Translations under genes and position numbers: made by a program
Shown: one piece after another, positions 1 through 7,903 of the stretch
Position numbering within the stretch: the first letter of the stretch is position 1
Layout: the number at the start of each line of letters is the position of its first letter
Origin: Hellea sp.
GTDB lineage: Bacteria; Pseudomonadota; Alphaproteobacteria; Caulobacterales; Maricaulaceae
NCBI GenBank assembly: GCA_028224375.1
Contig: JAOIVW010000001.1
Span: 62,001-126,000, forward strand
Direction: 5' to 3'
Length of the DNA stretch: 64,000 nucleotides
The notes under the pieces: generated by a model
What the model saw: only the letters and a program-made list of their open reading frames with translations
Told to the model about the DNA's origin: nothing
The model's database searches: none

Positions 1-132
1 ACAAGGTCAATTTTGAGAGAATCTTTAAAAGTGATGTGAGGTCTTTGCCTAACGCCTCAGTGGCATAATTTCATGACCATGCCAATATATCTAAAAGGAT
101 ATGCAATTTGTTGCACAGAGACATGAAGCCAT

Positions 133-158
133 AAAAAACGCCCCATAAATGGAGCGCC
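133..158 (-). terminator. Rho-independent terminator of the 170-667 gene
   Basis: Read on the minus strand, CGCTCC pairs with GGGGCG (one T-G wobble) around a 6-nt loop, and six Ts follow. It lies just past the stop codon of the leftmost minus-strand gene. Confidence 0.7.
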
Positions 159-169
159 TAAATTCTAGG

Positions 170-667
170 TTATTTTCCTATCGTTCGAATATTTTTAGAC
201 CGTTCCCTACCATAAAACCGTATTGGCCTCTCGTCTTGTCTTGAATACTCCTTTGCAGCCTCCTGCCGCTCTAATCCAACCATTACACCCAACAGCATAA
301 CAACAGAAATTGGTGCTATAGACACAAATATTTCAGAAAAAGATGGATTGCTTTTTATAAAAGTATCGCTTGCATTTACCCACGCTAAAATCATTACAGG
401 AACCAGAGCAATATGAATTCCTGCCAATCCTGTAAGAATGCGAAACCTGATTGTTCTGTCTTGCTTGTCTTTTAATTTATCTATTTGCCAAATAATGGCG
501 GCTGTTATTAGCACACCAAATGACGCGTAAAATGTTTGAAAATTTGCCATTAGATAAAAAGAAATGACAAGCATAACTCCAAATGAAGCAAATAAGATTC
601 TTGCTTGACTCTTAAGGTTAGACCCATTTTCTAAAATTCGCATTCTAAACCTCTTAAGATAGGTCAT
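170..667 (-). CDS. Hypothetical membrane protein, 165 aa
   Basis: I do not recognise a family. The protein has a basic N-terminus followed by four strongly hydrophobic stretches, at roughly residues 24-42, 46-62, 80-98 and 112-130, and a polar, arginine-rich C-terminal tail. That fits a small multi-pass inner-membrane protein with a cytoplasmic tail. The gene is AT-rich compared with the core genes after 8 kb and stands alone, with its own terminator. It probably belongs to the mobile-element cargo. No function can be assigned from the sequence. Confidence 0.6.
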   Translation of the reverse strand: MTYLKRFRMRILENGSNLKSQARILFASFGVMLVISFYLMANFQTFYASFGVLITAAIIWQIDKLKDKQDRTIRFRILTGLAGIHIALVPVMILAWVNASDTFIKSNPSFSEIFVSIAPISVVMLLGVMVGLERQEAAKEYSRQDERPIRFYGRERSKNIRTIGK

Positions 668-767
668 CCTGCTATCTGTTTGCTAAGGTATCTGCAAGGA
701 AGAGAAAACATAAATTTGCAATATGTAATAAAAATATGTTATTATATAACTATAACTAGGAGGACTA

Positions 768-983
768 TTGAAGGCAGGAAATTTCTTTAAAGCAGTATCT
801 AAAAAGTCAGAATTTAGCGTGAATAAACTTCTCGCACCAATCGTCCTTACGGCGGCGGCAATGGCTACAATGAGCGCAGGCGCGGTAAATGCGGAAAACA
901 TCGTAGAGCAGAGTTTTGCTCAAACTGCGCCATCGGCAAGTCACTACACAATGACAGGATATACAGCGCACATTCCTCAATAG
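768..983 (+). CDS. Small secreted protein with TTG start, 71 aa
   Basis: The start is a TTG at 768, placed by a perfect AGGAGG at 758-763 only four bases upstream; no ATG lies in frame nearby. The N-terminus is basic and is followed by a hydrophobic stretch rich in Ala, Val and Thr that ends in an Ala-rich stretch with a plausible signal-peptidase I site (around AVNA-EN). The mature peptide would be about 30 residues, with no recognised motif. Its role is unknown; it may be a small periplasmic or exported peptide of the accessory region. Confidence 0.45.
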   Translation: MKAGNFFKAVSKKSEFSVNKLLAPIVLTAAAMATMSAGAVNAENIVEQSFAQTAPSASHYTMTGYTAHIPQ

Positions 984-984
984 T

Positions 985-1512
985 TTAACTTTGGCTTATG
1001 TGACTCAATCCAAAACATAAAAGTGTAATAAGCAGACCTAGTGTGCCTGTTATACCAGAAGGTGGTTTTGCCAAGAGAGAAAACAGCCGATTAAACCCAA
1101 GTGCAATATATCCAAATATTCGAGCGATAATATATGTGCTCAATATTTCATTCAAAATTAGACCAATGAAAATAGACACAATGACTATGGTTTTTAACAT
1201 TGTGCTTAAGCCTAAGAACCCTGTCCACAAAATTTCACCCCATCCCATCACCCAAACAGTAAATAGATATAATACTAATAGGATTGGAAAAGTCTGCACA
1301 GCTTCAACGCTGAGTGACTTTATATTTTTATGAGGCGGCCAGAAAGAACGCGCATGGTCGGCTTTATAATGTGAGTACGTTTTCAAGCTATTCTCAATAG
1401 CCCCAAAGCCATGCTCTAGCTTTTCAGATAGATTGAAAAATCCGATTACCGCTAAAACGATACCAAGTATCTCGAAGAAGCTAAGAACATCCCAAGTAAA
1501 GCTAAAAGACAT
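985..1512 (-). CDS. Hypothetical multi-pass membrane protein, 175 aa
   Basis: I chose the ATG at 1512 over an in-frame ATG 66 bases further upstream because GGAGGC precedes it at a good distance. The protein opens with a hydrophobic helix (about residues 10-28), has a polar middle of about 45 residues, then three more hydrophobic helices up to the C-terminus. No family is recognised. It is convergent with the small secreted protein ending at 983, with almost no gap. Probably element cargo; function unknown. Confidence 0.6.
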   Translation of the reverse strand: MSFSFTWDVLSFFEILGIVLAVIGFFNLSEKLEHGFGAIENSLKTYSHYKADHARSFWPPHKNIKSLSVEAVQTFPILLVLYLFTVWVMGWGEILWTGFLGLSTMLKTIVIVSIFIGLILNEILSTYIIARIFGYIALGFNRLFSLLAKPPSGITGTLGLLITLLCFGLSHISQS

Positions 1513-1694
1513 GGCGCGGCCTCCGTAAAGAGTCCTCTTGCCAAAAAGGGTCGGTTTCGCGCTGTGCTCAAAGCACAAGATTTGCGAATCATATAGGCTT
1601 GATTACGGGCGGTTCGAAGTGCCCCCAATGGCTAGATGGGGGTTTGACAGAAACGACCCTTTATGTCGGATAACACGCCAAGGGAGGTGAGCAC

Positions 1695-2255
1695 ATCACA
1701 GGACGTAAATTAGGCTATGCTCGCGTTTCGACTTTCGAGCAGAACATGGATTTACAAATCAATGCGCTTACCCTTGCGGGATGCGAGGGCATTTATCGTG
1801 ACCACGGCGTTTCAGGCACAGTCATAGAGCGAAGCGGACTTGATGCGCTGCTTGATGATATACAGCCTGGTGATACGCTCGTGGTGTGGAAGCTAGACCG
1901 TTTAGGACGGTCTTTATCTAATCTTATCTTTCTTATTCAAGGCATTGTCGGGCGAGGCATTGGCTTTTGTTCACTAAAAGATTTGATTGATACCTCAACG
2001 GCAGGAGGCCGTTTGAGCTTCCACATAATGGCGGCTTTGGCAGAGTTTGAACGAGATATGATTTCGGAACGCACTAAGGCTGGTCTGGAAGCCGCTAAAG
2101 CCAGAGGTGTAATAATTGGAAGACCGCAAAAGCTTACGCCCCAGACCATTATTGAGATTCACGAAAAACACAATCAGGGGCATAAGATTGAGGCTTTAGC
2201 AAAAGAACATAGCGTTCACCCAAGAACGATAGCGCGGTATCTTAAGTCTATTTAG
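1695..2255 (+). CDS. Small serine recombinase (resolvase/invertase), probable non-canonical start
   Basis: This is a site-specific recombinase of the Tn3-resolvase/Hin-invertase family: a catalytic N-terminal domain and a C-terminal helix-turn-helix (about residues 145-183). The conserved motif GYARVST with the nucleophilic serine lies at 1713-1733, upstream of the first in-frame ATG at 1746, so a protein begun there would be dead. The frame is open back to a TAA at 1671 but contains no ATG, GTG or TTG. GGGAGGTG at 1682-1689 sits five bases before an ATC at 1695 that would give the expected N-terminus (TGRKLGYARVST after Met). Later motifs such as WKLDRLGRS and ERDMISERTKAGLEAAKARG are intact. 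It may move or resolve the surrounding element. Confidence 0.8.
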   Translation: MTGRKLGYARVSTFEQNMDLQINALTLAGCEGIYRDHGVSGTVIERSGLDALLDDIQPGDTLVVWKLDRLGRSLSNLIFLIQGIVGRGIGFCSLKDLIDTSTAGGRLSFHIMAALAEFERDMISERTKAGLEAAKARGVIIGRPQKLTPQTIIEIHEKHNQGHKIEALAKEHSVHPRTIARYLKSI

Positions 2256-2261
2256 AATATA

Positions 2262-2282
2262 ACCCATCGCTTAGCGGTGGGT
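2262..2282 (+). terminator. Hairpin after the recombinase gene
   Basis: ACCCATCGC pairs with GCGGTGGGT (one wobble) around a four-base loop seven bases after the stop codon. There is no clear T-run, so it may be a weak terminator or a 3-prime stabiliser. Confidence 0.45.
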
Positions 2283-2293
2283 CTACTCATTAT

Positions 2294-2575
2294 TCAGTGG
2301 CGTCTACAAGCTGGACAAAGGTCAGCGCAATTATCTTCCCACGCATTCTTTGCAAGGTCAAAAAACTCTTCCTTTGTGTAGTCAGAAAACTCCGTTTCAT
2401 TCTTTAGTTTCCACACTTCTTCCAAGCCATCATCACTTGATAAGATGGCCTCTCCACTGTCATAAAGTGTATCGCAGTTAATGCATTTTTTGAGATAGCC
2501 TAGTTTATGTAGACAAATTGCCATACTTCCTAACTCTTCATGTCTTCTTATCATACTATCTTTAGCTCTTCCCAT
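2294..2575 (-). CDS. Small protein with two CxxC knuckles, 93 aa
   Basis: A soluble, acidic protein with CINC near residue 33 and CPAC near residue 88, the spacing of a split zinc ribbon. The acidic linker contains several Asp/Glu-rich turns. The start is well supported by AAGGAG a few bases upstream of the ATG. It is convergent with the recombinase gene. I do not recognise a family; a zinc-binding accessory protein is inference. Confidence 0.6.
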   Translation of the reverse strand: MGRAKDSMIRRHEELGSMAICLHKLGYLKKCINCDTLYDSGEAILSSDDGLEEVWKLKNETEFSDYTKEEFFDLAKNAWEDNCADLCPACRRH

Positions 2576-2797
2576 ATTTTTCTCCTTTTCGAGTTTGAGG
2601 GGGAATTGGATATAGGGAGAGGCTTTGTCGGAAACTAGGTGAGAGATAGACTATATTTTCTCCTGAACACTCTGGTATGTTGAGCTACACATGGTTGTGA
2701 CTTAATGACCTTGCTTTGCATCGGTCATGAACCGCCAATGACGTGGTATAAAACGGTTCAATGTTCCTTGATAGTGTCGAGAGTGTATCTTTGTTAT

Positions 2798-2887
2798 TGC
2801 GCCCTGCGGCTCTGATTTGGTAGTTTGTTTTTGTGCAAGGTATGTCGTGTGCCCACGACCCTTGAAAAGGGGAAGAATATCTTCCCC
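2798..2887 (+). other. Candidate origin of transfer (oriT)
   Basis: The 449-base gap between the CxxC protein gene and the mobC-like gene holds three features. TGCGCCCT at 2798-2805 matches the core of RSF1010-class nick regions. An inverted repeat at 2836-2864 has CAAGG-TAT-GTCGTG pairing with CACGAC-CCTTG across a four-base loop. A second hairpin at 2869-2887 has GGGGAAGA pairing with TCTTCCCC. Position beside mobC and relaxase genes is typical of oriT. The remainder of the gap (2576-2797 and 2888-3024) shows no convincing gene. Confidence 0.45.
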
Positions 2888-3024
2888 GTTTTATCCCCAT
2901 CTAGGATGACATTTAGGCATCGAGCCAAATAGTCATCGCGGGAAATCCCGCCAGAGTGACGCTAATTGTTAGCGGCTTTTTTATCCCCTGCACATCATTC
3001 AACCCTTACCATGAAGGAGCATCA

Positions 3025-3393
3025 ATGGCTGAATCATCAGGCGATACAATACGCCATCATTTTATAAAAACCCGCGTGTCAGAGACTGAACGCGGTATCA
3101 TTTTTAAGAATGCTGATAAGGCAAAAGCAAGCGTTAGCGCTTTTATCCGTGCGCGAGCTATGAGCGATATGGGGCAAAGCCCCCGCTCAAAGCGGCGTAC
3201 TATTCTATCAGCGAGTGAGGGGCGTTCTGTGGCTATTACATTGGCCTGTATGGGGCGACTTGTTGATATCATCCGAGAGTATGATGAGACGCTACCATAC
3301 CCCGAAGATATCCAGTTTGTTTTTACCCATCTCTTGCGCGAAATAAAAGAGAACCGCGATAGATGCTTTACCGCTTTAGGGAAAAAGCCGTGA
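3025..3393 (+). CDS. mobC: MobC-like relaxosome accessory protein, 122 aa
   Basis: The start at 3025 is fixed by GAAGGAG six bases upstream; an in-frame ATG at 2956 has no ribosome site. The N-terminal half (RVSETERGIIFKNADKAKAS, then SAFIRARA) has the character of MobC/ribbon-helix-helix proteins that bind oriT and help the relaxase. It is encoded immediately before a relaxase and overlaps it by four bases (GTGA), which implies translational coupling. The role assignment rests on this partnership and the N-terminal motif; the C-terminal half is not diagnostic. Confidence 0.7.
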   Translation: MAESSGDTIRHHFIKTRVSETERGIIFKNADKAKASVSAFIRARAMSDMGQSPRSKRRTILSASEGRSVAITLACMGRLVDIIREYDETLPYPEDIQFVFTHLLREIKENRDRCFTALGKKP

Positions 3394-4751
3394 TCCTTGC
3401 GGCCAGTTCAAGACGCGGCGCAATTGACCTTGCGCTTCATTTATCCAACGGCGTGGACAATGAGCGGGTCAATGTATTTGACGTGCGCGGTGCGTCCTCA
3501 CCATCGCTTTATGGTGCATTTTTAGAATGGGAAACCATTGCCGACCAATCCAAGACCCGCAAATGTTTCTATAGTCTCAGTATAAATCCCGACCCATTGC
3601 AAAGAGACTTAACCGAGGCCGAATGGCTAAGGTCGATAGAGCATATTGAAGCAAAAATGGGGCTTACAAATCAGCCCCGCGCTGTCGTGTTCCATGAGAA
3701 AATCGGCGAGGCTAATGGCGACCTCAGAAAACATTGTCATGTTGTGTGGCTACGGGTGAATACCAAGACCTTAAAAAGCATCTCAGATAGCAACGATTAT
3801 TATAAACTCCGTGCCGCCGCGCGAGAATTAACAAAAGAGTTTCAGCTTAATTTGCGCCGTGGACGTAAGAGTGAATCCTATGACTTGGCCAAGTCCCACG
3901 GCAAGAACCGTGATGTTGAGACTAGTGCAGAGCGCAAAGCTACCATCACTAATCTTTGGAATAAGCACCAAGCACAAGCCAAGTTTGAGATTGCGCTATC
4001 AAATGCGGGCTATGTGATAGCACAGGGTAGCAGGCGCAGTCATGTCGTTGTTGATTGTGACGGTCAAACTCACAGCCTTGCCCGGCAGATTAGCGGGGCA
4101 AGAGTGAAAGACGTGAGGGCGCGTTTAAAACCGTCAGAGTATTACCCCACGGTGGAGCAAGCCAAAGAGGAGCAACGCATTCGCGCACAATCTCTTGAAC
4201 ATGAAAAACAGGTTGAACAGAAACGTCTTGATTTAACCCGTGAGCAAAAATTGATGCGTAAGCTAAAGCGCATGGCGAAACGCGCAGACCGTTTAAAGGA
4301 TTCTAGGCAAAGGGAAGTAAAGACTAAAGCAGATATTCTCAATACAGCTTTTAAAGAGGAACTTGCTTTTAGAAAAAGGCATTATCGTCAAAAGATGGCC
4401 AAGGCATTCAAACAGCGCGAGGCCAGAAAACCGATAGGGCTAATCAGACATGTTCGCATAGCCATAGGCTATGAGACGCTTCTCAAACGGAAGCATGAGC
4501 ACGAAGACAGGCAACGCAAATTATCCTTTGAGGCAGAGTTACAAGACCTAAAAAAAGCCTATGCTAGAGAGCATGAGCGTTTAGCGAGATATAAGAGAAG
4601 GCTTGAGCAACAGACCACACGCGAAGCCGCAACCCTTAATCGCTTCGCTAAAAAGCTATCTGTGCGCAAAGAAAAACTTCAACAGATTTTAGAACAAGAC
4701 AGACAACGGGAAGCGCAACAGCAAACGATGCAGAGAGGGCTTTCGCTCTAA
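3390..4751 (+). CDS. Relaxase / mobilisation nuclease
   Basis: This nicks the element at oriT and pilots the strand in conjugal mobilisation. I place the start at the GTG at 3390, which overlaps the mobC stop and gives the family-typical opening MILAASSRRGAIDLALHL. The N-terminal domain (about residues 1-230) carries the metal-binding histidines in the form FHEK followed by KHCHVVW (H102, H115, H117). It matches rhizobial-type relaxases of the Relaxase family (PF03432), with the later block GSRRSHVVVDCDG. The C-terminal 180 residues are highly charged (Lys, Arg, Glu, Gln) and probably coiled coil. No coupling protein or type IV secretion genes are visible here, so the element would be mobilizable rather than self-transmissible. 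Confidence 0.88.
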   Translation: MILAASSRRGAIDLALHLSNGVDNERVNVFDVRGASSPSLYGAFLEWETIADQSKTRKCFYSLSINPDPLQRDLTEAEWLRSIEHIEAKMGLTNQPRAVVFHEKIGEANGDLRKHCHVVWLRVNTKTLKSISDSNDYYKLRAAARELTKEFQLNLRRGRKSESYDLAKSHGKNRDVETSAERKATITNLWNKHQAQAKFEIALSNAGYVIAQGSRRSHVVVDCDGQTHSLARQISGARVKDVRARLKPSEYYPTVEQAKEEQRIRAQSLEHEKQVEQKRLDLTREQKLMRKLKRMAKRADRLKDSRQREVKTKADILNTAFKEELAFRKRHYRQKMAKAFKQREARKPIGLIRHVRIAIGYETLLKRKHEHEDRQRKLSFEAELQDLKKAYAREHERLARYKRRLEQQTTREAATLNRFAKKLSVRKEKLQQILEQDRQREAQQQTMQRGLSL

Positions 4752-4834
4752 ATCTTGAAAATCAGAAAATAACACCCATATATAGTATTAGGACATTGTA
4801 GAGTTTGAGCCGTCTAGGTGGCTCATCTTTTATT

Positions 4835-5080
4835 ATGTCACGCGCACCTACAGCCCTATGGTTTTGGCCTGACACGTCAGGCGACGACACCGTGCGTTTC
4901 ACAGATAAGCAAAAAGAAGTTTTTGACCTGATCTGTCGGGGATATTCCTATAAGGAGATAGCATTTATGCTTGGTATTGCTGAAGTAACCGTTAAACAAA
5001 GAATGGCGACAATTCGGAAAAATTTAGGTGCAAAAAACAACACGCATGCGTTAAAGATTACGGTTATCTTATCTTTTTAG
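4835..5080 (+). CDS. Free-standing LuxR/GerE-type HTH protein, 81 aa
   Basis: Nearly the whole protein is a GerE helix-turn-helix: FTDKQKEVFDLICRGYSYKEIAFMLGI followed by the recognition helix EVTVKQRMATIRKNLGAKN (broken here for length). There is no receiver or autoinducer domain, so it is a bare DNA-binding regulator. A TTG at 4805 is an alternative start giving 10 more residues; neither has a strong ribosome site. It follows the relaxase in the same direction and probably regulates element genes. Its 3-prime end overlaps the convergent small gene by 12 bases. Confidence 0.65.
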   Translation: MSRAPTALWFWPDTSGDDTVRFTDKQKEVFDLICRGYSYKEIAFMLGIAEVTVKQRMATIRKNLGAKNNTHALKITVILSF

Positions 5081-5290
5081 CTCTACGGACCGCGTTTCTC
5101 TTTTCAGCTTTTGATGGGCTTGAACATTTAAGTTCTGAGATATTGCATCAACCTTCAAAAGAGTTTGAAGAATAACTATTGAAGCTACTAAACCAGTAAA
5201 CTTATTTGGGTAAATTACAAATGATGCAATAAACCCTGTGTACGCCCAACATTTAAATTGTGTACTCGTCGGTAATCTAAAACTACTCAA
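5069..5290 (-). CDS. Small membrane protein with TTG start, 73 aa
   Basis: The start is a TTG at 5290, six bases after AGGAGA. The first half has two hydrophobic stretches (about residues 10-24 and 30-44), the rest is polar and basic. No family is recognised. It overlaps the convergent LuxR-type gene by 12 bases. AT-rich like its neighbours. Low certainty. Confidence 0.35.
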   Translation of the reverse strand: MSSFRLPTSTQFKCWAYTGFIASFVIYPNKFTGLVASIVILQTLLKVDAISQNLNVQAHQKLKRETRSVELKR

Positions 5291-5466
5291 TAAGCTTCTC
5301 CTAAAAAATATTAGTTTCAATTTTGATTTTACCAGAGTTTAGAAGTTTCTGTAAAATAAGAGTTATAATTTATTGATTTTATTGATTTTATTGAGTTTTA
5401 AGGTTGCGCATATTTCTCATTTATCTATGTTAAGTAGCTACTTGGATATAACCAAAGTAACACGAT

Positions 5467-7023
5467 ATGCTTGACAGTCTACAAAGAGAAATCATTCAGT
5501 TTATAACTTCGGACGAAGGCAAGACACTCGTTTTCATTATGGCAATGTTACCAACAATTGCTTGGTTAGTCAGCTTTTTTAAAAAAGTAAGCACTAAAGA
5601 GGCTTTAAAGGCCTCAAGAGTCGACAATATACATTTAGTAGAAGAAAATGATGCGCTGTCGCATGAAATACGGTGTCTTAATGAATACATTTTGAAAATC
5701 GATCCTAACGAATGGATAACTGAGTTCCAAAAAAATAACATGGACGAAACGTTCGATGAAGCTGAATCACGTCTTTTATCTCGATATGAAATTAACGCAA
5801 AAGATTTAGCAAAAGTAACTTTCCAAATTTCGAAGAATTATACTGGTAAAATTTTTGAAGATAATCTCGCGATTGATAAAGCTTTAAGTTTTTGTAAATT
5901 AAGTTTGAAGCTGAACCCAAATTCTTCGTTAACGCGTTCACTATTAAGAGAATTGGAAAATTTTAAGGCTGATCATTCTGAACTCGCAATATTAGAGCCT
6001 AATGATTTTATTGAACTGAAATCTGATGTAACGAAATCTTATTGGCTCGTTTGTAGGTTGCTAGAAAGGATAGATTCTTTCATTATGCAACGCGCGTATC
6101 ATCTTGGATACCTACTATCTGAGCGAGTTGAGATTGTCTTCACTAGAGCAGGTTTCTTGAATTTAAAAGAACAGCTGGATCCAGAGCTCTTAGATGCAAC
6201 AAATATAGACCTTCTCTATTTAGAAATTTTAGTGAAAAAGATGGGGCTTGCCGTAAATAGCGGTAGAAATGAAGTCGCCGTATTGGTAGCCAATAAGCTT
6301 ATTCAATTGCATGAAGATAATGACGGGTTACCTCTTAACTACTATGCTAGAGCACTAAACGCTTTAGCAGAAATTAAAGCGATAGAAGAAGACTATCAAC
6401 AAGCATGTTATTTCTTAATGGCGGCGATTAAAGATAGACTTGATGCCGAAGATGTCAGCCGCACTCTTTTGAAGTCTTGTTATTTTGTTTTAATGCTTAG
6501 AAATAAAATTCCAGAAGACGAAAAATATCAGAATGTCTTAGATTTGGCGTTTAGCCTAATTCCAATGATTAAGGAATCTTGTGACAATGAAGACTTAATG
6601 ATTTTCGAATTAGATTTTCTTGCCGCTGAAATTATGGCGGAGATGGGAGAAGTTAAAGATTGCATTCACTTGAGGCAAAAAACTACAGATGAAATGAAAA
6701 AACATATTGATGAAAACGACCCTCTCATCCTACAGCATCAAATTACAACACTGGCTTATAAAAGCACTATTGAAGAGATTTCAGAAGCAAAAATAAAAGT
6801 AGCTCAATCTTGGTTAAAAATCATTTTAGATAAATGTGGTGAAAACAGTCCAGCTTTTGGAATTGCTAAGAGGGCGTATGCTGATATTTTAAATAGCAAA
6901 TCAGATAGTATTATCGACGAAAGCGTAATATTCACCGCCCCCAACGATGATGATGACTTGGGAAATTTTGAGACGGCGTTTAATTATAAAATAACTACGG
7001 CATGCAATTATAAAATAGATTAG
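5467..7023 (+). CDS. Membrane-anchored helical-repeat protein, 518 aa
   Basis: I do not recognise a family. One N-terminal transmembrane helix (about residues 20-39, preceded by an acidic stretch) is followed by a probable coiled coil (residues 45-80) and then about 400 residues of helical, TPR-like character. Examples are the pairs of helices around ALSFCKLSLKLNPNSS, ARALNALAEIKAIEEDYQQA and IFELDFLAAEIMAEMGEV. There is no nuclease, NTPase or TIR motif visible. Codon use is strongly A/T-ending and unlike the core genome, a sign of transfer. It sits between mobilisation genes and ardA with its own AT-rich promoter region, which contains three near-copies of ATTGATTTT (about 5374-5398). A scaffold or phage/plasmid-interference role would be speculation. 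Confidence 0.65.
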   Translation: MLDSLQREIIQFITSDEGKTLVFIMAMLPTIAWLVSFFKKVSTKEALKASRVDNIHLVEENDALSHEIRCLNEYILKIDPNEWITEFQKNNMDETFDEAESRLLSRYEINAKDLAKVTFQISKNYTGKIFEDNLAIDKALSFCKLSLKLNPNSSLTRSLLRELENFKADHSELAILEPNDFIELKSDVTKSYWLVCRLLERIDSFIMQRAYHLGYLLSERVEIVFTRAGFLNLKEQLDPELLDATNIDLLYLEILVKKMGLAVNSGRNEVAVLVANKLIQLHEDNDGLPLNYYARALNALAEIKAIEEDYQQACYFLMAAIKDRLDAEDVSRTLLKSCYFVLMLRNKIPEDEKYQNVLDLAFSLIPMIKESCDNEDLMIFELDFLAAEIMAEMGEVKDCIHLRQKTTDEMKKHIDENDPLILQHQITTLAYKSTIEEISEAKIKVAQSWLKIILDKCGENSPAFGIAKRAYADILNSKSDSIIDESVIFTAPNDDDDLGNFETAFNYKITTACNYKID

Positions 7024-7036
7024 GGGCGTTGCCCCT
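7022..7036 (+). terminator. Hairpin at the stop of the helical-repeat gene
   Basis: AGGGGC pairs perfectly with GCCCCT around GTT, overlapping the stop codon. No T-run follows, so termination efficiency is uncertain. Confidence 0.4.
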
Positions 7037-7194
7037 CTCACACTCCGACAATAATAGACAAGGCCGTGGCTCATACACTTGCGCTTCTTGCGCCCGCACC
7101 AACCTTATCGATTTTTGCGCTCCGCGCTCCACCCCAATCTCGGCGATGGCCAACTGGTTTTATTGCAAAACCAGAAATCCAAAGGAGATTCAAA

Positions 7195-7713
7195 ATGGAG
7201 AATCAAAGAACAGAAATCAGTATCTATGTCGCTTGCTTAGCATCATACAATAACGGAATTTTACATGGTGAGTGGATATGTGCCGAGAGCGGTCTAGAAC
7301 ATATCCAAAGCAAGGTCAGATTAATGCTTAAAGCCTCACCCGTTGAGGGCGCGGAAGAATATGCCATACACGACTATGAGGGCTTTGAGGGAATACAGCT
7401 TTCAGAATATGAAGGCTTTGGGCAGATTGTCGAATATGCTGAATATTTAAATGAACATGGAACGCTTGGAGCAAAGCTAGTAGAGCATTACGGCAATCTT
7501 GATGATGCTAATACAGCGTTAAGCGACCACTATGCAGGGCACTATAGTTCCGTAGCTGAATATGCAGAGCAGATAACCGAAGAAACAACCACGATACCGC
7601 AATCACTCACATACTACATCGACTATGAAAAGATGGCGCGGGACATGGAAGTGAATGACATTGTTGCGGTTGAGACAAATTTTGAGGAAGTCCACATATT
7701 CTGGCAACACTAA
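7195..7713 (+). CDS. ardA: ArdA-type antirestriction protein, 172 aa
   Basis: ArdA proteins are acidic DNA mimics that block type I restriction-modification enzymes when a plasmid or conjugative element enters a new host. The N-terminal ISIYVACLASYNNGILHGEW is the signature of the family, and the acidic body with repeated YEGF/EYAEY blocks fits the DNA-mimic surface. The start at 7195 has AAGGAG eight bases upstream; the longer open frame has no ribosome site. The length matches known ArdA. The 5-prime gap (7037-7194) holds no other gene. Its presence beside mob genes supports a mobilizable element. Confidence 0.9.
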   Translation: MENQRTEISIYVACLASYNNGILHGEWICAESGLEHIQSKVRLMLKASPVEGAEEYAIHDYEGFEGIQLSEYEGFGQIVEYAEYLNEHGTLGAKLVEHYGNLDDANTALSDHYAGHYSSVAEYAEQITEETTTIPQSLTYYIDYEKMARDMEVNDIVAVETNFEEVHIFWQH

Positions 7714-7725
7714 CATTTGTGAGCT

Positions 7726-7749
7726 ATGAGGAGCTTTTTAGCTCCTCAT
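7726..7749. terminator. Strong bidirectional terminator after ardA
   Basis: ATGAGGAGCT and AGCTCCTCAT form a perfect 10-bp stem around a short T-rich loop. It is the last feature of the accessory region and faces the convergent core genes. Confidence 0.75.
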
Positions 7750-7850
7750 TTAGGCTTCAGAGGATTCTTTAAATGCTTCAATTGATGCTCCCAATCTTCC
7801 AGTTCATCCCAAAACTCTGGGTTCGAAGAAATTTTCACCTTGTCCACCAT
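7746..7850 (-). CDS. Short ORF or gene remnant, 34 aa
   Basis: A minus-strand reading frame downstream of the aldo/keto reductase encodes a charged helical peptide (MVDKVKISSNPEFWDELEDW and onward). Its amino-acid make-up looks protein-like. It could be the 3-prime remnant of a chromosomal gene cut by insertion of the element, a tiny gene, or chance. Its stop lies in the ardA terminator stem. Confidence 0.2.
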   Translation of the reverse strand: MVDKVKISSNPEFWDELEDWEHQLKHLKNPLKPK

Positions 7851-7903
7851 TTCTGGGATTACCTCAGCCCTAAATCCATATGACGCCAAGCCTGTTTGAG
7901 AGC

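Noticed and set aside
2685-2900. 71-codon minus-strand frame in the mobC upstream gap
   Set aside because: No ribosome site or recognisable motif, and it overlaps the candidate oriT inverted repeats.
7029-7253. 74-codon plus-strand frame with CASC motif before ardA
   Set aside because: It overlaps the well-supported ardA start in another frame and lacks a ribosome site.
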